Below, piece by piece: positions 26,401 through 41,185 of a stretch of DNA of 64,000 nt. The stretch comes from Malurus cyaneus samueli (taxonomy: Eukaryota; Chordata; Aves; Passeriformes; Maluridae). Each line of letters begins with the position of its first letter. Position 1 is the stretch's first letter. The DNA lies in contig CM019217.1 of the NCBI GenBank assembly GCA_009741485.1, positions 48,845,153 to 48,909,152 of the forward strand, in the 5' to 3' direction. The notes under the pieces were generated by a model. It did no database searches. It was given only the letters and a program-made list of their open reading frames with translations, and was not told where the DNA came from. Made by a program: the position numbers and the translations under genes.

Positions 26401-29400
26401 ATCTGGACTTCCAATTGTGTGGGGAATTGAGAAGAAAAGTTCCCAGTAATACTGGCCTCCAAGAAATCAACGCTCCGCTAAGTAGTTGGAAGGAACTGAG
26501 AAACATGGGGATCCTTCACCTTAGCATGGACCCCACGTTTGAGGGCAAGGCACGTCCACACTCCTGTTGACAGCTCCCAGACAGATGTTCTGCAGATGCT
26601 TGAGCCCTTATTTACCCAGAGAACAAAGGAAGCATTTGGAGAAGTGCAAGCTAATGGGGTATGGACACTGTGTGCAAATTCTCCTCAAGGCCAAAGGCCA
26701 AGGCCAAAACTGCTCTGACAGTAACTAATGCAGCACAGCATAAAACCTAACCTACAGTGGGAAGGGTCATCAGTCAAATCAATAATATTGTACAAATAAA
26801 ATCCTTAAAATGGATGTTTCTGCTTTAAAAGTGGGATTATTTTGAGGCAATTTGATGGGATCATTTTACTTAGAATCAACCATTTCTGGAGTAAACCAAG
26901 CAGAAAAGATATAAAGCCAGAAAAAGCATATCTATACAAAAAAAAAGTATATTGCAATTACAATATGGAAAAGTGTTTATTACAATAGGGCAAAAAAGAC
27001 TATATGTAATTATAGAAGTATCCAAAACTGAGTATTCAATAATTTTAAGGGGTATTTTTAATTCCAAAAAGCCATGAGAACCTGAGTTGCAATAGCAATC
27101 ACAACCTCCATTGTGTACCTGCATAATGGCAACTACTGGCAGAAAAATACAAGATAGTCTACAGGCACAGAAATCTCAGGATGGAAGAGAATCAATGGTT
27201 TTCCATTCAATTCCCCCCTTAAGTACAAAGGAGTTCAAGGCGCTTTGAAGACTTTGAAATCAAAGTCTGTAAAGCCCATTTCTTCTCTCGTACTGCAGCT
27301 TCATAGAAAAATATAATAACAAAGTATGCTTCTAATTTTACTCATGCAGCACCCACTGGATGTCTTACAAATTGACAACAGACCACATTCTATCAGATTT
27401 GGTTTCTCCATAAAGCTGTTTTGACTTTAATGACTAAAATATTACAGTGTTATTTTTTTTTACTAAATAATTAGTAATGAGTTGAAAATACTTCAGAAAA
27501 TTAATTTAAAATTTAGTTCAGCACTGTGCTTTCCTTCTCTGACATGCAACAAAATTAAATGAAATATAAAATTCATACAGTAGGGAGCAACCAACTACAC
27601 AGCCTACTTGTGATACAAAACTGAAAGAAATAACTAGCCTTAATACTTATTTCTTTGGCATTGTGTACATTGCACAGTAGCAAATCTGAGTCACCTTAAT
27701 GAACAACATAAAATTAAAAAGTTGTGATTCTACTGAAGCTCTTTTTGCTCAGTTTTTGCATGACCTCAGCAGGATTCTACTCTGAAACAAAACACACATA
27801 TGGTTGCAGTGAGGAAGAGAAAGCTTTATAAGCTCTACTGCAAAAATGAGATTTACTAAATAAAATCAGAAGGAAGTTCCCTTATATCTCTTTAATGATC
27901 TTAAGAAACAGCCAGTTTTTAAGCATTTCTGTATTATTAAAATTAACAACAACTTATTCAAAAAGAGCTCAACATTCATAAAGACTCTGGAACTAAATAT
28001 GAGATATTACCTATTTATTCAAGATTAATTTATCCATGAAGGACTTTCAGGAAAAAATATACCACAAAATCTGCTCAGCTTTCTGATATAAAAATAATGA
28101 ACAAGTGTGTTCACCTAAACCTGAACATTTAGAATGTGACACAAACCAAGGCCAAGTGCAATCTACAAACAACTACCATGTTTTGCAGAAAGTTACTGTC
28201 CTGATTTTCAGCTCCACTGTTTGCCATTGCAACAACCTACCAATCTTATATTTATATAAAAGTTTTCACCTTATGGCTCAAATAGGAGTTCAACATTGAT
28301 AATCTCTGTCATATGTTCTACTTGCTCCCTACAAGTGAGAATCAGCTGTGGCTGCAATCTACATGCCACAGTTAAAAACACAGAAGTGCAAAATACATGT
28401 ATAAACCACAAAAAAAAAATTGGGGGACACAAACATAGAAACAACGATCTAAGTCCTGTTTACAAAACAATTAAGATCCAAAATATCAACAAAGCTTGAC
28501 TGAAGGTATGATTTATTTTCTGCATTATGTCTTACCTAACATCATCCAAATAAGTTACAGAGAGCTTATAATGCCAATATACATCAAGTGAGATCAGAAG
28601 TGGGCCACAGTGTCCAGTAACAAGCATAAGCAGAGGAATGTCAAATACGTGCTGCAGATAAAACAGAAAGTAATCCATTTGGCAGATGTTTTTGAGTAGC
28701 ACAGAATAGAGGATTAAGAAGTGCTCTGCTTCAGTTCAGGTTGGGTTTTTAGGGCATTTGTTTTGTTTTTAGAGAAGTAGATTATTTTAATGAAGAAATA
28801 ATTTCCAGTCCTTCAAAAATGATGAGAGCATACTGAAGGAAGAATGGCAATGCTTCACAAAAATTGTACAGCAATAGACTGTGCTCAAAAAAATACATTA
28901 CAGAACAAGAGACACTAACAACTTTGAAAGATGGCTATATAACCATTTATGTTGGCTTTCATACACATATTCCTCAATAGTCAGCATTAGCACACACAGA
29001 AAAGGTATGCATCTAAGTTCATGGCTAAAGTAAAGAACCAAATCAGCTACAAGAATAAACTCACAATCTGTTCAAGAGTAAAGTCTTTCTTAACCCGTGA
29101 TTCTAAAAGTTAGATACAAAAAAAAATAAACCTCCTGGTTACAAGACTTGTCACAGTACTTGCTTACAGTTTTGTCTTTCCATACAAAGCATATCCATAA
29201 ACTTAATTATTTTAAAGGATATCATACATATCCTACAATACACTTTTATAATGTATTTGTGTGCTCCTACTAAAGCAAAAATGAAGGTTCCTCATACAGC
29301 AAAGCCTTGGTTCAAGAGCACTCTGGGAACTCAAATAACACTTCTAATTCCACCCTCCTTGTCCCAACCTCTTTTGAAGAAACATTTAACTTGTTCTGAA

Positions 29401-32400
29401 ACAGCTTTTATTTAGCTACCATTCTCTTTATAGCACCTTTGTTAAGCCAAGTCAGGTGTCAGGTATCCTTTCAGGATCAGCACAGCAGTATCCAGGCACA
29501 AGTTCCAAACTGTGTACTAATCTGTCACAGCTACAGCAGCATGCCAATGCCTAATTCAGATCAGATGGCTACCACAAAGAGATGTGACAATGAGACCATT
29601 GCTTCTGTTGTGAAACTGAGGTGCTACAGGAATACAAACAACAGGAAAGTCCCTAGCCTTAGAACTCTGCAGACCAATAGATTACTACTATGATAAAAAA
29701 CATAGATTTGTAGCAGTCATATGATATTTGTTAAAAGTAAAACCAGTAATTCTATTTGTTACTATTGAAAAGGTCTAAAGAATGTAAGTTTAAAAAGTCC
29801 AAATCACATTAAAATATAACAAATACTAGAAATCTATCCATATTAATGTCAAATTTGTCATTGAAGTCCACAAAATTTACCTTCTGCAGAAAGTCTGATA
29901 ACCTAGTTAATTTGTCCAAGTTACAACTTCTAAACAAAGATTAAATTACATTCTTTTCCCTGTATAAGCAGGAAAATGAGCTACACCAGCAAATCCTTAG
30001 TTACATTATTGAAACATGAATTTTGATAAAAGGAAACACATATACAGATAGCTTCTTTTTATGATACAGAAACATAGGAATTAAATAGATAGATACAAAA
30101 AATTTCAAACAAAATATACCCCTTAGTACTCTAAGACACAATAAAAATATGAGGCATGATTCAATATATTATATCTATAAATGGAATTGTTTCTTGCATA
30201 AAATTAGCAAATACAGTGCAACTAATATCATCCATGTTCTTTGCTAAAGACACTGGTTCATTAAATCTCCCTAAACTTGTACCAAAACTCATGAACCCAT
30301 CCAGGATGCAGAATGAAATGCTATCTCATGGCAGTCTGTGACATGCACCAACACTTCTCCATGTCTCAAGCTATGTAGGACAGGGAAAGAAAACCAGTTT
30401 CCATACATAGCCTTGAACATCACATATCCACTCTAAAACCATTTACAACCTGAGCTGACATTCAGTGCAGCCTTAAAAGTATCAAGTACAAAGCTTAGGA
30501 CAGCAAGGAGTGTTTGTATTAAACAGTGAAGTTCAAGAATGCGTCTTTACTTTTGTCCAGCATACTCTAATTCCTCACAAATGAAATTCTGCAGAAAACA
30601 TGCAATGCAACTGAGAGCCCTGGTAATAACTTTGTCCAAGTTGAGCTTCGTGGAGGCACTCAGAACACTTTATAGTGCTAAGAAGTATCTTAGACTTTGA
30701 GGTGGGGGGGGATGTTCTTTTGTTTATTATTGCTTGTCACTAAAACTGCAGGAACACATGGAAGATCTGCACAGGGGATATTCAAAAGCATTCAAGCAGA
30801 TTTAAGAGCCCTTTACCAATCAGATACATCAGAAAATTCCAAGGAAGGTGTGCAGATGGAATAACTGCATGAATAATACCTCAACTGGTCTACTCACTAC
30901 TTACGTAAGGCATTTAAATACCAACACAAAGACCAACAACTCCAGGAGAGACCTGCAAAACTCTTAAAGCACAAGCTGAAATAAAAGTGCTCTCCATTGT
31001 CTCTGGATCCTTAGATCAGTGTTCCACACTAGGAGGGGACAAATTTTACTGCTTCATATTAGGTTTGACTCATTTTAATATTGAGATTATTCTCCAATTC
31101 TTCTACACTTACAAAATAATTCTACAAACAGATGAACTTCCTACTTGCCTTTGCTCTTCAATACTTTAAAAGTTTCTAAAGGATGTGAACTCCTTTTGAT
31201 ATTTCCATGGTAAAATGCCAGAAATTTGACATGAGACATGAGCCAAAAATTAACTTTTCAGAAGCCTTTCCAAACCATCTGGAGATGAGGCATATTGAGC
31301 ACAAAATAATTAATACCACCTTCAATAAAACACTAAACATACAGTAATCTGGCCTTTCCTTTGTGTAATTAAAAGTTTTGAAAGCATCAAACTACTCAGA
31401 ACAAATTATGAATCAATCAATATAATTTTACCTTTTTTTTTAAGTACTATTAGGTTGGTTTTTTTTGTAAACACAGCAGTGCTGACTTCCTTGAAACTGC
31501 TGATTAGAACTTCCACTGAAAAACTATGTATAAAAACTCACCTTCAGGAAGAGCCAAAATGAAACTTGTGACCTTATCTAATGTAAAATTGTATCCAAAT
31601 GCAGTGATGCGTTCATGGTTCTTAACACGGATATCCAAAAACAATGAAAAGTGCAGATGGAAGCCATAAGTAACTTCAAGAGGCAGAAAAATTCCTCCTT
31701 AACTCACACTTTGTCACAACTGATTTATGTTTTGGACACAAGTTCTGTACCTCAACTCTGCAACACAGAAAGACTGGGGGAGGGAAGAAGAAGGTAAATG
31801 CAGCCCCTTGCACAGTGCTTACCTTTGACTACAAACATTCAAGGTATGTTTTATGTGCACAAGCCTATTGTACTGCCAGGATGAAATATCCTGTGATTCA
31901 TAAACTTCTAATAAAATGTCAGTGAAGGTCTCCCAGATATTCACCAATGTTGCACAAAACTTGACAATACCTCAGTAATGATTCTGACACCACACTGAGG
32001 TGGTCTCATATTTGCAATGTACAGCATCCTGACACTGGAAAATAAAGTTGTTCAAAACACGTTTGCCTACATTTCTGAGGAAAACTGCTTAGTTTAATAA
32101 ACACAAAATGATCCTCCATTTTATTTGCTATGATAATTTATGAACACATGTAAACTCTGGGCAACAGACTCTGGAAACAACCAGTATCATTAGAAATAAC
32201 TGCTTGAGGATATTAAATACTAACTAGGAGAGATGAATAGAGTTTCATTAATAAAGTCAAATCACAAACCGCAAATTAAGAATGCAGCTTGAATTAGCTA
32301 TTCACAAATAATCTATAAATAATCTAATGGGTTCTCCAAAGATTATTCAAAAAAAATTCAACTATGAAGCATTTCAATTTCCAGCACGTCCTACTTTCCC

Positions 32401-33583
32401 CCCAAACAACCAACATGTAATGTTTTTAAAGACAAAAATGCAGAACAAAATATGAATGTAAATAAACTTGAGTGAGAACATAATTTTTTTTTATATGTCT
32501 GCACTATTTTGTTACTGAGAAAGGGAAGGAGACACACTTGGGCTCATTTTTATCTGCTTTCTAGGCTGCAATCTTTTCTGTGCATAAGCACAAACACTAT
32601 ACCTTCCTTCTCATATTTGGTCAATCTTCTGATCTTATCCTCTGTGTAATTTCCCAGTGCCTATATTTTTGAAAACATGATTATACCAGGAAGAGAAGTC
32701 ATAAGAGGTTCAACTAAGAGAGAGATCTTTTTTGCCTTGTTTCCCAGGTTCATTTTCAATGTTTTGTTCCTCTGCAATGTTTAGGCCAGACACCTCTTCA
32801 CATTCTAACCACTTTCCTTCCCTCCTAATAAGGATGGTCACTTATTCTCATGTGCTCAGTGTTGCTACAAAATAAAAAATTAATGAATTACTGGTTAGCT
32901 GCTTTTCATTTGTTTATTTTTCCTTCTAATTTATTTAATAAATTATTTCCCTTTCCTCTGTATTCCAGTCATAACCTAACTTATGATGCTACCATATTTT
33001 TAATTCCAAAACATTGACCCTTGAACTGTTGCAGTATTTATTAATCAATTTTAAAAAAGTTAAATCTTTTGCTTAAATCTCCTCATGTTGTTAGTTGTAA
33101 GCCAGAAAAAAAGATTTCCAGAAATCTCCAAGAAGCTCCTCATTTTCTTATAAATATCTTCCCAGAATTACTCCTTTACCCTAGATAATATAAAACTCCA
33201 ACAGAAGTTGAATTGATTGACTTTCCCCCTCCTTCACTCGCTGCTCAGCTGTTACCCCTTTTCTTAGACGTGAAAACATTCAGGGGAGAAGGTGTAACTC
33301 TGCCAGGTGTTTATATATCACCCAGCTCAACAGACTGCAGTTATTGTTTTTCAGTGTACTCCAACACAAGGAATGTGTCAATTGTTAAATCATCAACTCT
33401 AATTCAAAGAGGAAAAGAAAAAAAGTTTTAAATCACTTTTTCCAACAGGTGATCCCAAATTTTGAGATTAGAGATGACCAAATTGAGAACTGCCACATAA
33501 AAAGCATCTTTCTCTTGGATAACTCCTTAGTCTAGGGCACAGTTCCATCCTTCCAGGTACAACTCCATATCCAAAGGGATTGT

Positions 33584-33598
33584 GCTGCCCTCCTGTGG
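33584..33598 (-). promoter_or_regulatory. Candidate CTCF binding site
   Basis: Read on the minus strand the bases are CCACAGGAGGGCAGC. Against the consensus CCASYAGRKGGCRSY, 13 of 15 positions agree; positions 5 and 6 differ. It sits in a small GC-richer patch of GSTCD intron 5. Inference from motif alone. Confidence 0.35.
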
Positions 33599-36500
33599 CC
33601 TGTGAAGATTTAAGCTCCAGAAGTCACATACAGAACCACGAAAAACTCTGATTCTGCCCTGAAAGACAGATTGCATAGCTAAACTTTACCCTTGGAAGAA
33701 AGTAAAACAGCCAAAATGCTGTTGGAGGGATACCAAAAGACCGCTTAGGCTTTGCAGAGGAAACACAGAGAACAATCATGTTAAAATTCAGCTGCCCCTC
33801 AGTGTAGAAAACGGCAATGTAAGTGACCTACAAAAGTACTGCAAAGAAAGGTAAAAACACCCTAAGTTTAAATCCCTGTGGAATATGGCAAATGCATGAT
33901 ACACATAAAGGACACAAGCTGTGCACTCTATTGTTGGCATAGCTGGGATTTAAGTCTAATGAGAAAACTTACAGAACAATCTTCAAATAAGCAGTGATTT
34001 TACAGCAAGAAATACAAGAATACTGAAGCAGATTAAATATCCCTTGGAAAGTCAATACTGGGGCTACAGACAATCAATTTAAATTTTACAGCAACTGGAA
34101 ATACTAAGATACTAGTATATTCTGGAAAAATATTCTGAAGGGTAATGTCATCAACCATTTAACATTTTATACATTACAACATCTTGAACATTTGGAGATA
34201 GAAAAGTGTTAACTCCTCCTAAATCTTTCTAATCAATACAAATATGATAAATGTGTCATCACTGTCTTCTCTACTTAGTGACACTTCGTAGCATAGCATT
34301 ACTCCTAAGTAGCCCTTACTGATCATTAAACTATATGAATTTCTATATTTCTCTTCCTAAAAAAAAACCCTCTGATGATGATTTTGAGCCATGTTCAAAA
34401 GAAAATGTCTTTTTCAATCATATTAAGTATCTGGATATTTGCTGTACATTGTTTCAAACCATATCTGCTACAATGGATCAGCATTCCTTCATTCCTCATT
34501 AGTAACCTTTCACAAAAAATGACCTGCATCTCCATGCCATGGAGTACTTAGTACAAATCTAAGCTCTAAACCTCTGGATTAGGGGATAAATAATGTAACG
34601 CTGGGGTTCTGCTACACTATGAACAGGGAAAATAGAAATATAAAAGGGAGAAGGAAACTAGTAAACTCTACTACAATTATATCAGAAGGAAAAGAAGGAT
34701 CAAATACTTTAAATGAAACAGAGTCTAGAGTTTCTCAGCAGGCTATTTAGCTTTCATTAAAGACTCCTGATTAAGATATGAAAAATTAATTTAACAATTC
34801 TGATAAAAAATATTGCTAGGCACCTATGAGTTAATGTTTTGGGGTTTTATGCCCTTCCATGGGTCTAAGAACTTCAGAGATGAAAGAGAAAAAAACCTCA
34901 CAGTTTAACAAATAAAACTGCTTTTTCTATCTAAAGTAGATTACATTCAATTTCTAAGTCAGTTTAGGCCAATGACTGTCAGGGCAGGCATTCTGTAAAA
35001 GTTCATTCTGCTTTAGTCAAGAGCATGCTTCAACCATCAGAACTAAGACTACTGTGAATCATTATGAATTGTCTCCAGTTTCCAAGCCACAAATCTGTAA
35101 AACATTTCAACTGGCAAATTGCAATATTTAATATTAATTCTTTAAGTATGTTCAGTAAACAAACACAAACCACAACAGGCCTAGAAAAAAACATACACTG
35201 AACTTTATGTACTGTACTGTACAAAACAAATCTCTCCAAAGCCTAATAAACTCCCAATTAACAAGGACTTGTGAACTGTAAAAATCACACCTCCAGGAAT
35301 CAGACCTCATCAAAACCTGAACTTTTGTCGTAGGCAAGTGTTAAGCTTCGGTAATCTCTGAGGGCTTACACTTTCTCCACAAAGCAAGGCACTAAAACTA
35401 AGGTGACTCTTTCCAGTATGACTATCAGCCATATAAGAGTCCATCAATCACGCTCATCACAACAGGATTTTACAGAACAAGCCAAACATCAAGGAGAATG
35501 TGTCCTCACTGAAGCAGAATGTAGCTGTTAGAACTTGGTATTATTCTTTCTAGTATGACTTTTAATCAGATACACTAGCAATTGTTGTTTCTTCTTTGCA
35601 TATTTTGAATATTTCTGAGGCTGTAGGCACATCACTTAGATCAAAACATCACTTAAGAAAATGCAAGAGACTTCAAGCAAACATAAATGTACTGAACTTT
35701 TATCCCTCAAAATACATACGCATTGATTTCATGACGCAGCGAAACCAGCTATGTTCTCAAAGAAGAGTATTCATTTTAGTAAATCATTACTAAATCATTA
35801 CTACTTACTGATTTAACTTAGCCATATAATAGCTTTGCCTCCTGTCTCCAAAAAGTCATCTTAATAATAGAAAATAATTAATTCCCTTGCCTTCTTTTGC
35901 TTGGTAACCTAAGACAATCACAAAGAAAAATTAAGGAAGAGCACAGCAACAGTAAGAACACTATATATTGACATGCCTAAGTTGTTATTTCCAGCTAAAA
36001 AGATAATTTTTTGTCTAAAAATTAGTAATTGCATTTGAACTTCCATGAAAACTGTCCTCAGGCCAACCACGCAATGTTATATCCCTGAACAGTTGAAAGA
36101 TACAAGGAAGTCACATATGAAACACAGAGTTTTGCAAGAATATCCTTTCTAGCACAAGCCAGTAAAAGAAGATACACCAATGTTGCCTAAATGAAAAAAA
36201 TGAGTGGCTTTCCTTTGTTATTAAAAATTATTTACTTCTCAAGCATTTATCATGAATATGAGGCAACCTGGCACAATTGCCATCACAGGTTTTACAGATC
36301 TTGAACTGCAAAATAAAATGCACACATAAATGCAGTTTAAATTTATTTTAATGAGTGCAGAAAAACTGTAACTTTAAGGAGAGGTTGATGAGAAGCAGCT
36401 TCAGTTGAGTTTCCCTTGGATTGTTACACTACACCCATGTGGCTTGCAGGCAGAGAGCTGTCTGATACAAAAAAATCAGTTGAAGAAGGATGCTTCCTGC

Positions 36501-39500
36501 TTCAGGATGCCTGAGACACTGAAATAGGCTAAAAAAACTACTTTAAAAAATCTTCAAAGTATTTAGAAAAAGTTCTGACAGGCTTGAAAGGGAAATAGAG
36601 AACTTTCAAGTGTTTCTTTTAACTCCTTTTGTTTTACAGAACAAATGCCTATCTGGGCTTAATTTTAAAAATACATTTCCTTTTAACATTTAAAGTAAAA
36701 TACACAATTTACATCTCTTGATTAGTAAAAATTTTCATAAAATGTCAGATTCCCTAAACCATCTCTGATTTTTAAGCATGATGTACTCTCAACTCAGAAA
36801 GCATCTTTCAAGTCAAAATACTCAAAAGGTAATACCAATATAAAAAGCAAAACAAAATAACAATGGTCTAGACTCACAAAAAAATTCCCAGAAACAACCT
36901 GGATATATTGTATCAATTCTGACAACAATTTCAAATCAAATAACTCTTCATCTAATATACCATTTATTCCACAATTATTATATTATTCAATTCAATGAAC
37001 AATTACAAACAACCTTAACGTGGACATTAAGTCACAAACTTTTATATTGGTTAGAAGATAATTACATCATTAAGTGCTGTTTCTTCCATTAAAACTAATT
37101 TTGTTTATGATGAGGATAAGAAAATTTTCAAAATTTTCTTCTTTCCCTGTTGAGAGGCCACACTGCATTAAAGTATCCTTTACTTAGTATCAGTTCTGGA
37201 AGCTGAAGCCAACACTGATCCTTCAGGATTGTTTCGTAGCCACCAGGACTGTTTTACCAAAACATCAGTTAATTCCACAAAACTGGAACACCATGCTCTG
37301 TGTTATTGTTCTAGTCTGTGTTATACAAAGGTAATTAAGTTTTGAAGATGTTTCTAAATTACAAATGTAAACATTGTTTTACTCTTGTCCATCTGATACG
37401 TTTAACAGAAGCTCTTGTTAAAAACTGCTGTCCTTCCGAAGTTACTCCTTCACTTCACATTATCTAATTTAATCTATCTAGATCAAGAATGTAATATCTA
37501 ATTTTATCTATTTTCATCTCCATTCTGGATAAATGAAATTATACTGTGAACCTGCCATTCTTCCTTCAACCAGCTATCTTTTCAGCATTATTATTCTTCT
37601 ATGAATCATTCTTCTTGGCACAAGTATTTACAAACTTAGCTTATAGCCAGAACCAGGCAGGAGACAGGTACAGATAGTCATACCATCCATCCATCTTTAA
37701 AATTTATTAATTTGTGAGTTTAAAGAATGCAGCTGATACAAAGAAACAGAGTACAGAGGCATTTCTTCTAGATTAATATTTCCTGTCCAAATAAAAGAAA
37801 ATAGGAGTTGCTGGGCAAGGCAGAGGGGTAGGAGGAACTGAGGAGAGTTTGATGAATGAGAAGTCATTTTATAAAATAACACCCTAGTAAATAGGTAAAT
37901 GAATTTTTAAAAGAGCCTCACAACTATTTGCATATTTAGTCTTCAAAGAAAGACCAGAGGTTTTCTCACCCCTAGACAAATCAGCTGATGCCTTAATTCA
38001 TAAGTTATGCATACTAGAAGAACAAATTCTCAGCTGACCTAAATTATTTAGAAAAAGAAGACAACATAAAGGCAGTATTTTCAATATTATCTATCTCTGC
38101 TTCCTGAAGGCTGCTTCACTTCCTTTCTCCACCCAAGGAAAAAAAAAAACACCAGGCCACATTTACAGTATAGTGTTAAACATTCTGTTGCTTATAAATC
38201 AAGGTAACAAGTCTCCTCACAACAATTAAAGTGATAAGGGACAGCCTCATCATGGAACAATAGATGCTGGGTTTTTCAAATTTTGTCTGATTTTAAAAGC
38301 TAAGCATTCTAAAAATCCAGCAACTTTCTCTGAAGTCTGAGCGCTGGAATGCAAACAAAGGACATGCATCAATGTATGTATCATTTTATTCAGGTCAACC
38401 TTTCTGTGACGGTTTTATACAGTAATTTAATTTGGCCATCAACTCCTTACCAATCACAAAGCAAGCATAAATCAAACAAACTTGATCAAAGTTATTCTGT
38501 CTTCAACTAGGCAGTCATGCATTGTCTTCTGATAAATTACCACCCTCTCCTGTGTGCTCAACACAGAAGATGTGAAAGACCTTTTCACTTTCCATACTGG
38601 CTTTTTTTTAAATTGTACATGGAAAATTTCACCTTGACAAGTCAGATATTTGTCCCAGTCAATTCAATACAAGGAATCCATTTTTTGCTAGAAATAAAGT
38701 TTATATTATATACTTGTCATTACTCACTAGGAACTATGTTTATATTCAATCCCATTAAATTTGTTTGGACCAACTATAAAGTTAAAGGATTATATGTGTT
38801 CCATTAATTGATAAGAGCAAGCTGCACTCGTAAAATAGTTATTTTTGTCTAGCTTTATTTATCTGTCTTTGGCTACAGTTTTTAAGCTGATCTTCTTCAC
38901 CTCAAATTCTTCACACATTCTGTAATTGACCTCTCTATTTCCTACTGTGCACATACAGGGGTCTTTCCACTTTTACCTGATCCTAAGTCGTATTTCAGCT
39001 AAGGAGTTCTTTTTCTGACCTACTACAATCCCTTCATATAGGAAAAAGTATTTTTATAAGGAAGAGGGCATCATCTACAAGCCTACAGAACGCAGTTTGC
39101 TACTTGCTATGTTCACTCTGTGAACAATTTCTTTAGAAAGAATAGTGCAAGTTCTTCACAACTAACCACAACCTTTGTAAGTAAATACCATCTCATGCAT
39201 ACAGGTACTGAAACAATGGCTCATTTCAGAATGAGATAGCACAAATAAAGCACTTCTTTTAAGTACTTCCTGCGTAACAAGTTTTTCAACTCATGAGGAA
39301 AGTAGTAAGGGTTTGAAAGACTGTGGGTCAGTTAATTCTTGAATTTCACAGTTGGATAAAAAAATCCATAAACATAAATATGTTTTAAAGAAAAAAAAAT
39401 AGATTACTGTTTAAAAAAAACTCTTTTTTCGTTTGTTTCACAGTGAACACAATGTTTGATGAAAAAAACCTGGCAGTACCAAAGGCTTATCCTCAGAGTA

Positions 39501-40436
39501 ATAAAGTAGCAACAAGGGTTATCATCAGTGTCCAACCCCACATTCACACACTTTCCCCTTCCCTTTAATGTGCTTTGGATGAACCTAAAGTAAGAACCTC
39601 TTATATCCAGCCAAACTGATCTTAATATCCACAAAGCCTTTGCAATGAGTAGGAAATGAACCCGAAGACAATGAATGCGTTCACACACATAGGACCGGGA
39701 AAACAAGCAAAGACTCCATGATTGACTGAAGATTCAAAGAGGATTAAAAACCTCCTCTATACTGCTGCCTAATAAAACCACAGAGAAGATTTTGCATTTC
39801 TTTGTTGGTCACAAATTTAATTAAATACAATCTCCTCTTTCCCAGACCTTACATATTAATCAGCAGTAGCACACTATTTCCATTCAACATTCTTATTTCA
39901 ACAAGCCCCTCTTCCCAAAATTTTCAGCCACAGCCTTGCAAGGGAAAAAACAAAAACATTTTCTATGATGACATACATTAGGATAGGGAAATAATCACAT
40001 GATGTATTTAATTTTCCTTCTGTCTCACATTGTGACCACCCATACTTTTATATTCTGACCCACCACCCTCTTTTTACTGTCTGCACATATTGACAACCAC
40101 AGTACCTTTATTCCTATGGAAGGTATCCTTTACTTCTATGGAAAACTCAACACAACTGAGCTTGGTTAGGATTTCTGGGTTGTGTAAACTGCTGACTGAA
40201 ATCAAGGTCAATCTTTAGTTCCCAGCTTGGTCATTAGCTATTGATGACCTGAGTGAAGTTATGTTACCATGTGTCACAAACAGACTGATTTTTAATAGAG
40301 ATTTGAATCTGCTTACCTGTCTTAGAGAGCTCTGAAACACACTGAAAACTGACATTTTCTTAAGAATTTCCTAAGTTAAGTAGCTTCAGCAGAAAGAGGC
40401 CTTGTTAAATACAAATACAGACATATAAACCCTCAC

Positions 40437-40530
40437 CTTCCCCAGGACTGACTGCAGGTGGAAGACTGGTCCAGTCTACGGTCCAGTTGGGGCATGGATG
40501 AGGAGAAAACTTTGCTTCAATTCCATTTTC
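40437..40530 (-). CDS. GSTCD: GSTCD coding exon 5, residues 377 to 408 (part)
   Basis: The 94-nt exon encodes ENGIEAKFSPHPCPNWTVDW and then TSLPPAVSPGE. The last base is the first of a glycine codon finished by exon 6. Acceptor CATGTAG and donor GTGAGG are both good. It forms the proline-rich link from the GST-like half to the methyltransferase-like half and sits at the edge of the 26.8-kb intron. Confidence 0.93.
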
Positions 40531-41185
40531 CTACATGAAAGGAGGGGAAAAAATGTATTAAGATACCATTTAGGTTGGTATCCAAATTCTCACTACATTT
40601 AATGGCATCAGATCAAACTGCAACACTGTCAGCCTAAGTGAAATTGAACAGGCAGATGACTATATTATATGGTGCTCAAATTATGTATTTCTCTCATTCT
40701 CACAAGGAAGTCCTGTAATTTTTTTTTTAGTAAATGCTATGAGCTTCTATGCAAAAAAATACTGAATTATGGAACATGATGGACAGCTTTCTCTAACAAA
40801 AAAAACCCCACAACAAAACAAAGAAAAAAAACCACAAAAAGCCGCACAAACAAAAAGAAAAAAAAAAGCAGATTTTTTCATCATTCCTCATACAAATACC
40901 TTTAAAAGAAATACAATATTGCAATTCAAGCAAAAAGTTACTTTGATCATTCAGAATTATTGACACGGCTCCAGCAGTCCTATCTTTGCCTAATTCCTGA
41001 ATCAATCAAATACCAGATGAGAAGAAAAAAGGACTAAGTCAATGCATACCAGATATAAGACAAACAAAGGGTATTAAACTGCTCAAAGTTGTCAAAATCA
41101 GCTTATAGAATTCTAATAAATTTTAACTACTCCAAACCAAGCAAATATAGCTATGAAAATAACTCATTAAAAAGCTTTAAACTAC
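40531..41185 (-). other. GSTCD: GSTCD intron 4
   Basis: A short intron. Its only notable content is the A-rich simple sequence listed separately. Confidence 0.8.
40796..40868. repeat. A-rich low-complexity tract
   Basis: About 73 nt made almost only of A and C with a few G, in GSTCD intron 4. On the transcribed (minus) strand it is a T-rich tract, 266 nt before the exon 5 acceptor at its nearest edge. No retroposon body is visible next to it. Confidence 0.8.

Larger units (their letters stand above)
13590..40436 (-). other. GSTCD: GSTCD intron 5, 26.8 kb, between the two protein domains
   Basis: No exon of GSTCD is missing, because exons 5 and 6 join in phase. I read both strands and see no second gene, no retrocopy of a known protein and no clear CR1 tail. 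It holds many AT-rich tracts, a T16 run at 20889-20904, a short ACC repeat at 23441-23458, GC-richer islands at about 18880-18970, 22030-22200 and 26480-26720, a G8 run near 30703, and one CTCF-like site at 33584. All open frames in it are under 101 codons and unrecognised. Confidence 0.75.

Noticed and set aside
40796..40868. A-rich tract as the tail of a processed pseudogene
   Set aside because: No gene-like sequence precedes it on either strand; simple low-complexity DNA is enough.
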